Shown: positions 1 through 9,375, counted from the stretch's first letter. The stretch is DNA of 64,000 nucleotides from Brachyspira suanatina (GCF_001049755.1 NZ_CVLB01000001.1:1102091-1166090), one strand, 5' to 3'. Translations and numbers: made by a program. The notes: a model not told the origin generated them from the sequence alone.

Positions 1-342
1 TGCTATTACTATAGGGGATAAGGTAGCAAGCAAAGACATATTTGTAGCATTACTTGTATGTGCTGCCATATATACAAATGTATTGAATAAGGTAACGCTT
101 AGTATAGATAGTATTATAACTTGTATCCATATTCCTTTTATATATTTAATAGTTTCTAGTAGTTTTTTTATACAGAATGGAGTTAATACTAAAAGAGTGA
201 CTAACCATCTGTAAAAAGAAATTTCTATTGGAGTTAAATTTACAAGAAATCTAGCAGCTACAAAATTACCGCTCCATATAATAACTGCTAGTATTGCGAA
301 GATATAACCTAAATTATTATTTAATTTATTATTTTCTGACAT
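1..342 (-). CDS. EamA/DMT-family transporter, N-terminal part (cut by window edge)
   Basis: The first 114 codons of a leftward gene are present; it runs off the left edge. Translation from the ATG at 342 gives a short polar N-terminus, then a hydrophobic segment reading AVIIWSGNFVAARF, followed by a Pro-Ile-Glu-rich turn and further membrane segments. This is the first EamA repeat typical of drug/metabolite exporters of about 300 residues with ten membrane helices. The substrate cannot be told. It lies 64 bp beyond the stop of the MFS gene on the same strand, so both may be one transcript. The family call is firm; the partial length prevents more. Confidence 0.85.
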   Translation of the reverse strand, partial: MSENNKLNNNLGYIFAILAVIIWSGNFVAARFLVNLTPIEISFYRWLVTLLVLTPFCIKKLLETIKYIKGIWIQVIILSILSVTLFNTFVYMAAHTSNATNMSLLATLSPIVIA

Positions 343-406
343 AAAAAAATCCGTAAAAATTTAATGCAAATATACTATTATAAATTTTATTTTTTGCAAT
401 TATTTT

Positions 407-1549
407 TTATAATTTTATGATTTTTTTATTTGTCATATAATAAATTATTGCAATTGCTGCTGATAAGAAAGAAATTAAAGCAAGTACAATATAGGCAACA
501 TTTATAGAGTATATATCTATTAATTTACCTGTTATTATAGGAAATATAAATATACCAAAAGAATATGTAGATTGAAAAAATCCCATAGCTGATGATTTCT
601 TTTCGATATCTATTTCTTTTATAGATTCACTTGTAAGCAAAGAAGCTAGTATTCCTGAAGAAAATCCTCCAAAAATTTGAGAAGCTATTATAATAAATAC
701 ATTGCTGCTTGATATAACAGCTATGCAGTATAAAGCCATAACAACAAAAAATATCTGTATATACTTTTTTATATTATTTTCATTTTTTATTCTGCTTGGG
801 GCAAAAGCTCCTAATATAGCAAAGAACATACTTATTATTGACGCCATACCTACATTTTGATCAGTTCCTCCTAGTTCTTTTATTCTATTTAAAGTAAACG
901 ATATAACCGCAGCCATCTGTATCCCCTGCATTACTATAGCAAGCAATGAAAATACTATTAATCTTTTATTTTTTATAACGGAGAATAATCCTTTTATTGA
1001 TAACTTTTTACTATGTTTTTTATCCTGAAGAAAAATACCCAATATAAAAACTAAAGCTCCTGAAACAGCACTAACATAGAGAAGAAATTTCATTCCAAAT
1101 TTATTATAAGAAAAAGCAGCTATCAAAAAAGCCAAAAACATACCTGTTACACTTGCCACTAGAGATTTACTCGTTGCTTTATATTCTTCACTTTTATCAA
1201 AGTAAGAAGCATATAGAACCATGAATACTGTCCAGATAGATGCAGATATTCCGCATAAAATTCCGCCAATCAAAAATCCTGCAGCATTTAAATTTAGTAA
1301 TCTTATTACGGCACCAATAGATGTAAGAAGCCCTGCTAATAGTATAAATATTTTACATCTTCCAACATAATCATTGAGAAGTCCAAATGGAAATTTTAAA
1401 AACATTTGTGCAGCACCATAAAGTCCTATAATGATTCCTATCATAGATGAATTTATATTAATAGATGATAAATAAGGAACTTGATATGGTATATAAACGT
1501 ATAATGAAAGCCATAAAAGAGTCATTATAATAAATAATAAATTAGACAT
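407..1549 (-). CDS. Major facilitator superfamily transporter
   Basis: A 380-residue inner-membrane protein with about twelve hydrophobic segments. The loop between segments 2 and 3 carries the MFS signature as GLLNDYVGRCKIF (about residues 56-68), the A-motif with G, D, GR. A central basic loop (DKKHSKKLS, near 176-184) separates the two six-helix halves. Length fits drug- or sugar-type MFS permeases of 380-400 residues. The direction of transport and the substrate cannot be read. The gene is followed on the same strand by the EamA gene. Upstream lies a 241 bp gap with a dispersed repeat. Confidence 0.88.
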   Translation of the reverse strand: MSNLLFIIMTLLWLSLYVYIPYQVPYLSSININSSMIGIIIGLYGAAQMFLKFPFGLLNDYVGRCKIFILLAGLLTSIGAVIRLLNLNAAGFLIGGILCGISASIWTVFMVLYASYFDKSEEYKATSKSLVASVTGMFLAFLIAAFSYNKFGMKFLLYVSAVSGALVFILGIFLQDKKHSKKLSIKGLFSVIKNKRLIVFSLLAIVMQGIQMAAVISFTLNRIKELGGTDQNVGMASIISMFFAILGAFAPSRIKNENNIKKYIQIFFVVMALYCIAVISSSNVFIIIASQIFGGFSSGILASLLTSESIKEIDIEKKSSAMGFFQSTYSFGIFIFPIITGKLIDIYSINVAYIVLALISFLSAAIAIIYYMTNKKIIKL

Positions 1550-1673
1550 GAAATTATCCCCAATTTTTTATTAAATAAAAATAAAGCTGCCTAATAATAT
1601 TAAACAGATTTAAAATCAAATACTAAAAATTTTTATTATTGTTATGCTCGCCGACGAAGTCCTACTATTTATT

Positions 1674-1745
1674 GCTAATAAAAATTGTTCGCATTCATTA
1701 GTATGCCAAGTAAACTAGCAGATGCTCACAATTTTTATAATTAGC
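1674..1745. repeat. Dispersed repeat, copy A, with terminal inverted repeats
   Basis: A 72 bp unit bounded by GCTAATAAAAATTGT on the left and its near-complement on the right, with a 3-base bulge. The inner part contains TGCCAAGTAAACT at 1704-1716, which recurs exactly in copy B. The arms could fold into a hairpin of about 15 pairs. It sits between the MFS gene and the HAD gene. I see no coding capacity. Confidence 0.6.
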
Positions 1746-1790
1746 CTAGTAATATTTAAAAATTATATTTATATTATTAACAATAAGAAA

Positions 1791-2561
1791 TTAAAATTTT
1801 TCTACATCTATTTCTGCTACAGAATTAAATATATAATTCGGTCTGTATGGAAACTCTTCTATCATTTCTTTTGTAGTAACCCCTGAAAGTACTAAAGCTG
1901 TTTTCATACCGGCACCAAGTCCTCCTAATATATCTGTATCCATTCTGTCGCCAACCATCAAAGTATTTTCACTATGAGCATTTATTTGATTTTTAGCTAT
2001 AGACATCATAATAGGATTAGGTTTGCCTACTATATAAGGCTTTTTACCTGTAGCTGTTTCTATTGCTGCCAATATAGGTCCTACTGCTGGTATTAATTCT
2101 CCATTAGGAGCTGGGTCTACTATATCAGGATTGCATCCTATAAATTTTGCACCTTTATTTATTAGATGCACTGCCTTTTGAAGCATATCAAAGTTAAAAG
2201 CATTAGTTTTACCAACTACTACATAATCAGGATTAACATCGTTTATGCTGTATCCCACATTATATAATTCGCTTACAAGTCCGCCTGTTCCTATTACATA
2301 AGCAGTACCGTTTGCAAGCTGTCTTTGTAAGAATATAGCTGTTGCCTGTGCTGCTGTGAAAAAATGTTTTTCATCTAATCCGTTCACACCCAATGACTCT
2401 AATTTTCTTTTTAAATCTCTAGGAGTTTGTTCAGCATTATTTGTTAAAAATAGAAAAGGTACATTTTTATATAATAACATTTTTATGAAATCTTCTGCAC
2501 CTTCTATTAAGTTATTACCTCTGTATATAACTCCGTCCATATCTGATATTATGCTAATCAT
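1791..2561 (-). CDS. HAD superfamily (IIA) sugar-phosphatase-type hydrolase, NagD-like
   Basis: A 256-residue cytoplasmic protein. The N-terminus has the nucleophile motif DMDGV (D7 and D9). Motif II is the TNN of FLFLTNNAEQT. The conserved lysine lies in VGKPNP, and the metal-binding acidic motif is VGDRMDTDI near residue 203. The order, length and cap region (domain IIA type) match NagD/AraL-like phosphatases acting on small phosphorylated metabolites. The real substrate is unknown. It is a single gene, flanked by dispersed repeat copies A and B. Confidence 0.9.
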   Translation of the reverse strand: MISIISDMDGVIYRGNNLIEGAEDFIKMLLYKNVPFLFLTNNAEQTPRDLKRKLESLGVNGLDEKHFFTAAQATAIFLQRQLANGTAYVIGTGGLVSELYNVGYSINDVNPDYVVVGKTNAFNFDMLQKAVHLINKGAKFIGCNPDIVDPAPNGELIPAVGPILAAIETATGKKPYIVGKPNPIMMSIAKNQINAHSENTLMVGDRMDTDILGGLGAGMKTALVLSGVTTKEMIEEFPYRPNYIFNSVAEIDVEKF

Positions 2562-2582
2562 TTATTACCTCTATTATTATTT

Positions 2583-2662
2583 ATAAAAATTGTTCGCTCC
2601 GCTTTGCGTGCCTACGGCAAAGGATCTGCCAAGTAAACTTGTCAGAGGCTCACAATTTTTAT
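2583..2662. repeat. Dispersed repeat, copy B, perfect 11 bp terminal inverted repeats
   Basis: The unit is bounded by ATAAAAATTGT at 2583-2593 and its exact complement ACAATTTTTAT at 2652-2662. The interior is richer in G and C than its surroundings and contains CGCTTTGCGTGCCTACGGCAA, then TGCCAAGTAAACT at 2627-2639, shared with copy A. It could form a stem-loop RNA or be a small non-autonomous mobile element. Confidence 0.65.
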
Positions 2663-2670
2663 TTAGTTAT

Positions 2671-2735
2671 TTATAAAAATTGTAAGCTCGCTTTGCATAC
2701 CTATAGCAAATACTCTATCAAGTAAACTTTAAATG
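2671..2735. repeat. Dispersed repeat, copy C, decayed
   Basis: Begins with the same ATAAAAATTGT (2673-2683) and keeps CGCTTTGCATACC and ATCAAGTAAACT in the same order as copy B, but the right terminal arm is lost. It lies only 10 bp beyond copy B, in the same orientation, so B and C are a tandem pair of which one is degenerate. Confidence 0.5.
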
Positions 2736-2913
2736 TTTATTTTGCTATATATAAAATATACTAAATAACTTGCATAAAAATATGTGGCTTTTACTATATT
2801 CTATACATTGTTATTTATTAATTTTTAACTTATAAATTGTATAAATATAAAACAAAAAGTCAATTAGAATTTTTAATTTTTATTTGTATTAAAGGTAGTG
2901 TAAATTATAGTGC

Positions 2914-2941
2914 TTGTAAAAAAAGATATTTTATATATAAT
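2914..2941 (+). promoter_or_regulatory. Sigma-70-type promoter for the lipoprotein gene at 2990
   Basis: TTGTAA at 2914-2919 and TATAAT at 2936-2941 are separated by 16 bp, about 50 bp before the chosen start. Confidence 0.5.
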
Positions 2942-2989
2942 ATATAGTTAAAGTAAACATATTTTGTTGGAATGGATTATGGGGGTATT

Positions 2990-4936
2990 ATGTTGAAGAA
3001 AATAATTTATATTATTATATTAATTCATATACTAATGTTTTCAAGCTGCAGTAAAAATGAATCTATAAATAATAATTTAAATACAAATGATATACAAAAT
3101 AATAATTATTCTAATAATATTCAGAAAAATGATAATAATTTTTTTGATATGAAATATGTTTATAAATCAATCAGATCAGATAAAGAAAGCTTCAGTAATG
3201 CTTTGATTAGTTATTACCAAGATGCCAATTACAGCAACATCATAAATAGAAATAAAGATTTCCTTAATAAAAAACTAGTGGGTGATAATGATATAAAAAA
3301 ATATTCTATAGATTATATATCTAATACATATCATAATCATTATAGTGATGATGTGCATAGTGATAATTCAGTTTTTTCTTATGCCTCTGAATATAACTAT
3401 GTTGAACAAAATTTAGCTTTAAAAAAGGCTAGAGAACTTCTTTTAAGTATAAAAAATAAAGATGCAGATATTTATTTAGCTTTATTTTTATCACATTTTG
3501 CTACAGATTCTTTATATAATTTTTATGATATGCAAAATTATTTGAAAGAGTGGAAGAAATTGGGTTCTACAAATATAGATATGATTATTGGTATTGTAGC
3601 TGAAGGTAATAATATAAATAATATTTATTCAAATAAGATGAAATTGATAAATTATATAATAGAAGCTCCTAATGATTTAGGTGTTGAAAAGCTTATAGCT
3701 GATGCTTATGAGAATGGATTTTTAAACGATATATCAAAGAATACTGGTTATTTGGATATTTATAATGAAAATAATTATAATCTATCTTCTGTGATATATA
3801 ATAATACTTCTAATATATCATACTTTACTGTTGCAAAAGATATAGTAAATACTAACATAATGGATGAATATATTAGAACTTATATAGGAAAAACTTTAAG
3901 CAGAGATAAAATGACTTCTTCTGTATATTATGAAAATTTTTACTATACATATAACCCATCTTTAGATGAGAAGTATGAGGATTTTGCAGATATATATTTT
4001 TTAGAGTTCAATAAAAATACATTTATTTATTCAATTAAAGCAAACAAACTTCAAGGTGTGTATTATTTAAATCCTATGTATATAGGAAATATAAAATATG
4101 CTGATTATAAGATAGAAGAAATATTTAACTTTCATCTTGGAGATGATTCAAAGTTGGAAAGTGCTAAAATATCTGCTGTTAAGACAGCTGAGTTAAAAAA
4201 CATATCCACAAATTCTCAATTTATATTAGATGGAAAATTTGATAAAAATAAATATGCTGAATATTTAGATGATATACTTTCTTTCCCTATATACAATCCT
4301 GAATTTTTCTTATGTGATATAAATAATGATGGAAAAGATGAAATAATGGTTAGAGGCACTTACAAACATTCAGGTGAAAGGAGCGGAATAGCTTCATATA
4401 CACTTCTTTTAAAAGATAATTTAGAATTGAATTTAGAAAGCACAATTGGAAAATCTATCAATGGAAGCAGTAAACAAGGATTAAATAAATTTCAAAGAAT
4501 TTATTTAGAAGACGGTAAAAATAAGATACTTCTTGTAGACCCTTCAGCTAATATGGCACAGGATATATTTGCTGAGAATGGTGTTGTAAATGTATATGAG
4601 TTTACATACAAAACATATAAATATGAACCTAGATTAGTTTGGAAAGGAAAAATAGTAAATGGAGTACCTGACGGAGTTTTAAAAACAGATGCCGGATTTG
4701 ATATGTATAAAGCAGAAAGCGATTCTGATAAAGCAATAATATCTGATAAAACTCTAAGAGTAGCCGATAAACTTATAATTGATAAATATTATAAAGAAGT
4801 TGAAAAATCAGATAAAGATAAACAAGATGAACTTTTAGAAAAAAGGCGCTCGAATATGGAAGCTATTCAAGATAAATATGGTGATATAGTTCAGATAGAA
4901 AATGAAATGATTAAAATATTGGGTATAGATAAATAA
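2990..4936 (+). CDS. Large secreted lipoprotein of unknown function
   Basis: A product of 648 residues from the ATG at 2990. A run of G bases at 2980-2985 just before this ATG is a good ribosome site, so it is preferred over the ATG at 2972. The N-terminus is a lipoprotein signal: Lys-Lys, a hydrophobic stretch, then the lipobox FSSC. After it comes an Asn-rich linker of about 50 residues. Near the C-terminal third, CDINNDGKDEIMV is an Asp-rich calcium-loop motif of the FG-GAP/VCBS kind. The C-terminus is a charged helical tail. I do not recognise the family. The next gene starts 2 bp after the stop, so the two are probably co-translated. Confidence 0.75.
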   Translation: MLKKIIYIIILIHILMFSSCSKNESINNNLNTNDIQNNNYSNNIQKNDNNFFDMKYVYKSIRSDKESFSNALISYYQDANYSNIINRNKDFLNKKLVGDNDIKKYSIDYISNTYHNHYSDDVHSDNSVFSYASEYNYVEQNLALKKARELLLSIKNKDADIYLALFLSHFATDSLYNFYDMQNYLKEWKKLGSTNIDMIIGIVAEGNNINNIYSNKMKLINYIIEAPNDLGVEKLIADAYENGFLNDISKNTGYLDIYNENNYNLSSVIYNNTSNISYFTVAKDIVNTNIMDEYIRTYIGKTLSRDKMTSSVYYENFYYTYNPSLDEKYEDFADIYFLEFNKNTFIYSIKANKLQGVYYLNPMYIGNIKYADYKIEEIFNFHLGDDSKLESAKISAVKTAELKNISTNSQFILDGKFDKNKYAEYLDDILSFPIYNPEFFLCDINNDGKDEIMVRGTYKHSGERSGIASYTLLLKDNLELNLESTIGKSINGSSKQGLNKFQRIYLEDGKNKILLVDPSANMAQDIFAENGVVNVYEFTYKTYKYEPRLVWKGKIVNGVPDGVLKTDAGFDMYKAESDSDKAIISDKTLRVADKLIIDKYYKEVEKSDKDKQDELLEKRRSNMEAIQDKYGDIVQIENEMIKILGIDK

Positions 4937-4938
4937 TA

Positions 4939-6099
4939 GTGAATAGTAATAATATAAATACAGCTGCTTATAAAAATATAATTAAGAATTTTAATATCGT
5001 TATAGGTATTGGTTTTGTATTATTGGTTTCGGCTATATACATTACTTATATATTAAATATTAACATTCCTAAATTAGATTCTAATACAGATTTAGCAGCA
5101 TTAGAAAGCATAACTGTAGAAAGTTTTATCTATAATATAAGGATATTTTTTTCTTTTTTAATTCCTTTATCATTTTTTATATTTTTATTTCTTTTCGTTC
5201 TTAATCCTATTAGCGTAAAAACTATATTAATATCTTTTGCACTTATTTTTGTGATGGCTTTTTATTTATATAAACTTCCTTATGAGATATTAATAAATCC
5301 ATTTGAAGATTTTTATAGTTTTATTAAGTTGATAATAAATATTATATCAGCAAATTTAATTATACTTTTTATAGTAGGTTTATCATTTATCAGATATGAT
5401 ATAAAAAAGTTTTCTGTTTTATATGACTTTTATACTATGATTACTGAAATCATGATATGGAGTTTTTTAATATTATTTGTAATTTCATTAATAGTATTGT
5501 CTATAATAGCTGCATTATATTTCAATGATAAAATAGACGCTAAGAGAATTTTCAGATTTTTAATAAGAAATGATATGAAAAATTTAAAAATAGTTTTATC
5601 TATTTTATCATTATTAAAGATTTCTATAATTTATTTTTCCTATTTATTATATAATAAAATGATTAATACTAAATTATCAATAAGTGTTTCAAGAGTTATT
5701 ACTCCAATTATATCCATTTCATCTATTATAATTATGGCAGAGACTTTCAAATATGATATCATCAGTAATCATTATTTTAAATTTTTATTTTTATTGTATA
5801 TTTTGTTTATGATAATTTTTGTATTTAATATTTTTCTATTTAGAATAGACAAAGAACATAATAAGATAGAATATTACATATATGTAATTTCAAATATATT
5901 TGGCATTGTATTTTCAGCATTTTTATTATATATAGTTTTTAGTAAATTTTTGTACTATCATTTTATAATATTTAATGTAATGCTTATTATTAATTTTTTA
6001 TATAATATATTCATATCTATTATGAAAAAGTACATAAAATTCATGTTTTTATATAATTATATATATATAATATTTTTTATTATATTATTATTTTATTGA
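4939..6099 (+). CDS. Polytopic membrane protein of unknown function
   Basis: A 386-residue, very hydrophobic protein with about ten membrane helices and no signature I recognise. The start is a GTG placed 2 bp after the preceding stop; no ATG occurs before about codon 108, and there is no strong ribosome site, so translational coupling to the lipoprotein is likely. It presumably sits in the inner membrane. The pairing with a lipoprotein and two outer-membrane proteins suggests an envelope function, but nothing more can be claimed. Confidence 0.7.
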   Translation: MNSNNINTAAYKNIIKNFNIVIGIGFVLLVSAIYITYILNINIPKLDSNTDLAALESITVESFIYNIRIFFSFLIPLSFFIFLFLFVLNPISVKTILISFALIFVMAFYLYKLPYEILINPFEDFYSFIKLIINIISANLIILFIVGLSFIRYDIKKFSVLYDFYTMITEIMIWSFLILFVISLIVLSIIAALYFNDKIDAKRIFRFLIRNDMKNLKIVLSILSLLKISIIYFSYLLYNKMINTKLSISVSRVITPIISISSIIIMAETFKYDIISNHYFKFLFLLYILFMIIFVFNIFLFRIDKEHNKIEYYIYVISNIFGIVFSAFLLYIVFSKFLYYHFIIFNVMLIINFLYNIFISIMKKYIKFMFLYNYIYIIFFIILLFY

Positions 6100-6155
6100 C
6101 TTTATATAATATTTTGCTATACTATATATATGTATGATAATATATAGGGGATAAA

Positions 6156-6839
6156 TTGAGAAATAGAATATTTTTAACAATAATTTTTATATTTATTATA
6201 TCTTTTAACTTAAAAGCTGTTAATTTATCAATTGGATTTATAAGTCAGTTTGGTATGAGCGGTGCAAATACAAATGCTTCAAAAGTATTTCCATCTGGAT
6301 TTAGGGACTTTGATTCAGGATTTTCATTTTTAATAGGTATTAATCAGCCTGTGGCATCTTCTATGTCTTTTTCTATACTGCTTGATCTAGGATATTATCA
6401 TGACTCTTATGATTTCAGATATACTATAAATGGAAAAAGGGTAACAGAAAATTATCAATTTGACAGTTTTTTAATAGGCGGATATGGTAGATTTAATTTT
6501 GGATTTTTATCATTAGGTGCAGGCGGAGGAGTAAAAATTCCAGGAATGGCTGTATATAGAATAAATGGATATGATATTGGAAGAAGATATAGATTTTCTT
6601 TCGGTGATTTGAGCGATATATTTGAAAGTGCAGTTATACCTTATTTAAGATTTTCTATTGATTTTAGTATATTTAATTATTTGCTTATAGGTGTATATGC
6701 TAATTATGATTTTCCTTTATATTTCCAGCATAATAATTATATGAATGATGTATTTGTCAATAAAGATTCTATAAGTGCTCTTGATATAGGAATTCAATTT
6801 GGATATTATCTTAACATTAATTTTGATAAATATTATTAG
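6156..6839 (+). CDS. Outer-membrane beta-barrel protein (paralogue 1)
   Basis: A 227-residue protein with a cleavable signal peptide (Arg-Asn-Arg, hydrophobic core, cut after LKA). The mature part alternates short hydrophobic and polar strands rich in Gly, Phe and Tyr, and ends in aromatic residues, as small barrels do. The start is TTG at 6156 with AGGGG 8 bases before it; no ATG competes. It is clearly paralogous to the next gene: both share SKVF-x2-x-FRDFD, NGKRV-x-ENY and a GGGVK-type strand. More distant relatives lie at 37415 and 61872. Ligand unknown. Confidence 0.8.
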   Translation: MRNRIFLTIIFIFIISFNLKAVNLSIGFISQFGMSGANTNASKVFPSGFRDFDSGFSFLIGINQPVASSMSFSILLDLGYYHDSYDFRYTINGKRVTENYQFDSFLIGGYGRFNFGFLSLGAGGGVKIPGMAVYRINGYDIGRRYRFSFGDLSDIFESAVIPYLRFSIDFSIFNYLLIGVYANYDFPLYFQHNNYMNDVFVNKDSISALDIGIQFGYYLNINFDKYY

Positions 6840-6847
6840 GAGTTATT

Positions 6848-7525
6848 ATGAAAAGGATATTTATATTATTTATCTTACTCTTATCTTTTAATGCACTTTA
6901 TTCTGCAGATTTTGTTGCTGGTTTTGTAGGACGTTTCGGAGCCAGCAGTGCTACCACTGACAGAAGTAAAGTATTCACAACAGATTTTAGGGATTTTGAT
7001 AATTCTTTTTCTATTCAGCCAGGTATATTTTGGGGATATGATGATTTCTTATCTGCAGGTTTCTTTTTTGATATAGGATATAGCAAAGATAGATATGAAA
7101 TCAAATATACTGTAAATGGTAAAAGAGTATTGGAGAATTACGATTTTGGAAGTTTATCTATAGGAGTATTTCCTCGATTTAATATAGGTTTCTTCTCTAT
7201 AGGCTTTGGAGGAGGAATTAAATTACCATTATCTTTGAAATATACTAAAGAGGGAGATCAATTCAGCAGAGAAAGATATTCATTAGATTTCGGAGATATA
7301 CAGGATGCTTTCACAACTTCATATATACCTTATATAAAAGTTTCAGCAGATTTTCTTGTTAAAATCAATAGAAAATTTATGATGTCATTCGGTTTATATG
7401 CTAATTATGATTTTCCTATTGATATAGATAAAAATGGCATATTTAAAGACTTTACAATCAATCAGGATTCTTTAGCTTCATTTGATATAGGTTTCCAAAT
7501 TGGTATGTATTTCTTAAGAAGATGA
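6848..7525 (+). CDS. Outer-membrane beta-barrel protein (paralogue 2)
   Basis: A 225-residue protein with signal peptide ending LYSA and a barrel-like body. It is a tandem duplicate of the preceding gene, 8 bp away, with a clear ribosome site TAGGAG. Shared blocks include SKVF..FRDFD near the N-terminus, TVNGKRV-x-ENY in the middle and ANYDFP near the C-terminus. The two copies have diverged a good deal, so the duplication is not recent. A strong hairpin terminator follows, closing the transcript that began at the lipoprotein gene. Confidence 0.8.
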   Translation: MKRIFILFILLLSFNALYSADFVAGFVGRFGASSATTDRSKVFTTDFRDFDNSFSIQPGIFWGYDDFLSAGFFFDIGYSKDRYEIKYTVNGKRVLENYDFGSLSIGVFPRFNIGFFSIGFGGGIKLPLSLKYTKEGDQFSRERYSLDFGDIQDAFTTSYIPYIKVSADFLVKINRKFMMSFGLYANYDFPIDIDKNGIFKDFTINQDSLASFDIGFQIGMYFLRR

Positions 7526-7549
7526 TTATTTTTTACTGTTAATAAAATA

Positions 7550-7587
7550 ATGAGGGCTTTATTTTTCAATATAGCCCTCATTTTTTA
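7550..7587 (+). terminator. Rho-independent terminator after the beta-barrel pair
   Basis: ATGAGGGCT at 7550-7558 pairs with AGCCCTCAT at 7573-7581 and is followed by a T run. The leading A/T-rich side may also serve the convergent galM gene. Confidence 0.85.
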
Positions 7588-7602
7588 TTTAATTCAATTT
7601 TA

Positions 7603-8607
7603 TTATATTAAACTAAATTTGTATATTGTTCTATGATTATATTCTCTATCAGGATAAAGTATAATGCTTGGGAAATGATTAAAATTCAATGAACATGATA
7701 AATATTGAGTTTCTAAACAGAATGCTTCATGTCTGTTTAATATTTGATTTCTAACTTTAAAATTATTGAAATGATTAGCTGTATAGAATAATACAGAAGG
7801 TTTAGTAGTAAATACTTCCAAAGCTATATTTGTTTTTCTTGATAATATTTTTACTCTTTGTTTATTTATATTACTATCATCGAAAATAAAGCAATTATCA
7901 CAGCCATCTTTTGATTTTATTATTTCATCAACTTTTTTCAATGAAGTGAAATCATAAGGAGTATTTTTAGTTTTCAATACTTCTCCTGATGTTATTGAAT
8001 TTTCTTCAGCAAGATAGTATTTGGCATCTATAAACATTTCATGATCTTTTATACTTCCACTGCCATTTAAATTAAAATACGAGTGATTCATTATGTTTAA
8101 AGGAGTTGGCTTATCAGTAGTTGCAATATAGTCTATTATTATTTCATTTTCATCTGTAATTGTATATTTTACTATTAGATTAAGATTTCCCGGATATCCT
8201 TCTTCTCCATCTTTAGAGACATAAGAAAATAGTACTTCATTATCTTTTTTTTGTATTGAGTTGTACATTACATAAGAAAGTCCGTTTATTCCTCCATGAG
8301 TGTGATCTGGAGCTTTATTTGCTGTTATATTATATTCTTTATCATCTATTGTGAATTTAGCACCTATAGTTCTTCCTGCAACTCTTCCTACAGTAGCACC
8401 CATATGACCATTTTTAGCTTCGGGTGTATAAAACTCTATATCATCAGAACCAAATGCTACTTCTACTTCTTTTCCATCCTTATCTTTGAAAAATATCCCA
8501 GTTATACTTGCTCCAACTTCTGCCAATTTTACTTTTAATCCTTTATCATTTTCCAATGTATAGATATAAGAATTTTTTCCAAAATCTTCTTTTTTTGATC
8601 TAAACAT
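7603..8607 (-). CDS. galM: Aldose 1-epimerase (galactose mutarotase)
   Basis: A 334-residue protein from the ATG at 8607, which has AAGGAT upstream; the frame stays open to 8646 but lacks a ribosome site there. GalM interconverts alpha and beta anomers of galactose and glucose. Family marks are HTHGGINGL (substrate histidine), the catalytic-histidine block NHSYFNLNG, and the C-terminal acidic base in RHEAFCLETQ. Length fits the family (about 340). No other gal genes are adjacent, so it stands alone. Confidence 0.92.
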   Translation of the reverse strand: MFRSKKEDFGKNSYIYTLENDKGLKVKLAEVGASITGIFFKDKDGKEVEVAFGSDDIEFYTPEAKNGHMGATVGRVAGRTIGAKFTIDDKEYNITANKAPDHTHGGINGLSYVMYNSIQKKDNEVLFSYVSKDGEEGYPGNLNLIVKYTITDENEIIIDYIATTDKPTPLNIMNHSYFNLNGSGSIKDHEMFIDAKYYLAEENSITSGEVLKTKNTPYDFTSLKKVDEIIKSKDGCDNCFIFDDSNINKQRVKILSRKTNIALEVFTTKPSVLFYTANHFNNFKVRNQILNRHEAFCLETQYLSCSLNFNHFPSIILYPDREYNHRTIYKFSLI

Positions 8608-8713
8608 AATAATATCCTTATAATAATTTATGCCTATATTATACATTATTTTTATTTTTTTATATATAAATATTTTTAAAATTAATTTATTTTTAATACT
8701 TATATAGGGTATA

Positions 8714-8811
8714 TTGACAATTTCTTTTTTATTTATATACTTTAAAATAAATATTTAAACTTAAGGAGTCAATATGTGAATAATAATAGAGTTAATTGGT
8801 TCAATTGCTAA
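8714..8811 (+). other. Cryptic promoter and ribosome site before an 11-codon frame
   Basis: TTGACA (8714-8719), 16 bp, TATACT (8736-8741), then AAGGAGT near 8763 and an ATG directly followed by TGA (8774-8779). A GTG overlapping it at 8776 opens a frame of 11 codons ending in TAA at 8809-8811. The signals point right, into the convergent yjbQ gene. It may be a remnant of a lost gene, a tiny peptide gene or the start of an antisense RNA. Confidence 0.35.
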
Positions 8812-8886
8812 CTTTATAAAAAAAAAATTTTTTACCAGTAAAGCCAAAAATACTAGAGAGGAATAAAATTATAGCATTATGTATTT

Positions 8887-9282
8887 TTATTTTGATATAA
8901 TTTGTACATAAACTTTTCTATTTCTAGCACCGTCGAATTCAAAGAAGTATATGTCCTGCCAAGTACCTAATACTATTTTTTTATTTTCTATTATTACTGT
9001 TAAACTAGGAGCTACCAAAGATGATAATACATGAGCTTGTGAATTACCTTCTCTATGTTCATAATTATCATGCTGAGGTACTAATTTATTGAAAGCATTC
9101 TTCATATCAAATACAACATCAGGATCAGCATTTTCATTTATTCCTACAGCAGCAGTTGTATGCGGTACAAATATAACAGCTATTCCATTTTCTATATTTT
9201 CATCATTTATGCATTTTTGAACTTCTCCTGTAATATCAACTATATCAAATCTGGCTTTAGTTTTTACATTAATAGTATGCAT
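8887..9282 (-). CDS. YjbQ/UPF0047 family protein
   Basis: A 131-residue cytoplasmic protein. Diagnostic segments are FVPHTTAAVGINENADPDV in the middle, HREGNSQAHVLSSL, and the C-terminal LGTWQDIYFFEFDG-type strand, with the conserved His residues of the family. E. coli YjbQ can hydrolyse or form thiamine phosphate weakly, but the physiological role is not settled. Ribosome site AAGGAT lies before the ATG. It is a stand-alone gene. Confidence 0.93.
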   Translation of the reverse strand: MHTINVKTKARFDIVDITGEVQKCINDENIENGIAVIFVPHTTAAVGINENADPDVVFDMKNAFNKLVPQHDNYEHREGNSQAHVLSSLVAPSLTVIIENKKIVLGTWQDIYFFEFDGARNRKVYVQIISK

Positions 9283-9375
9283 TATAATATCCTTTTTATT
9301 ATTTTATTATATATTATACGATAATAAAATACTTGTCAATTTGATTATTTTTCTATTAATGTATATAATATTACT

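Larger units (their letters stand above)
2562..2989. other. Gene-free stretch: two repeat copies and a promoter
   Basis: This 428 bp gap holds repeat copies B and C next to the HAD gene, then about 180 bp of plain AT-rich DNA, then a promoter-like pair for the lipoprotein gene at 2990. I found no open frame worth calling on either strand. Confidence 0.6.

Noticed and set aside
2972-2989. Earlier ATG for the lipoprotein gene
   Set aside because: The run of G before the ATG at 2990 and the lipoprotein signal both favour the later start.
3340-3540. Possible zinc-phospholipase C pattern (His-rich blocks) in the lipoprotein at 2990
   Set aside because: Spacing of the His and Asp residues does not follow the family; resemblance too weak to call.
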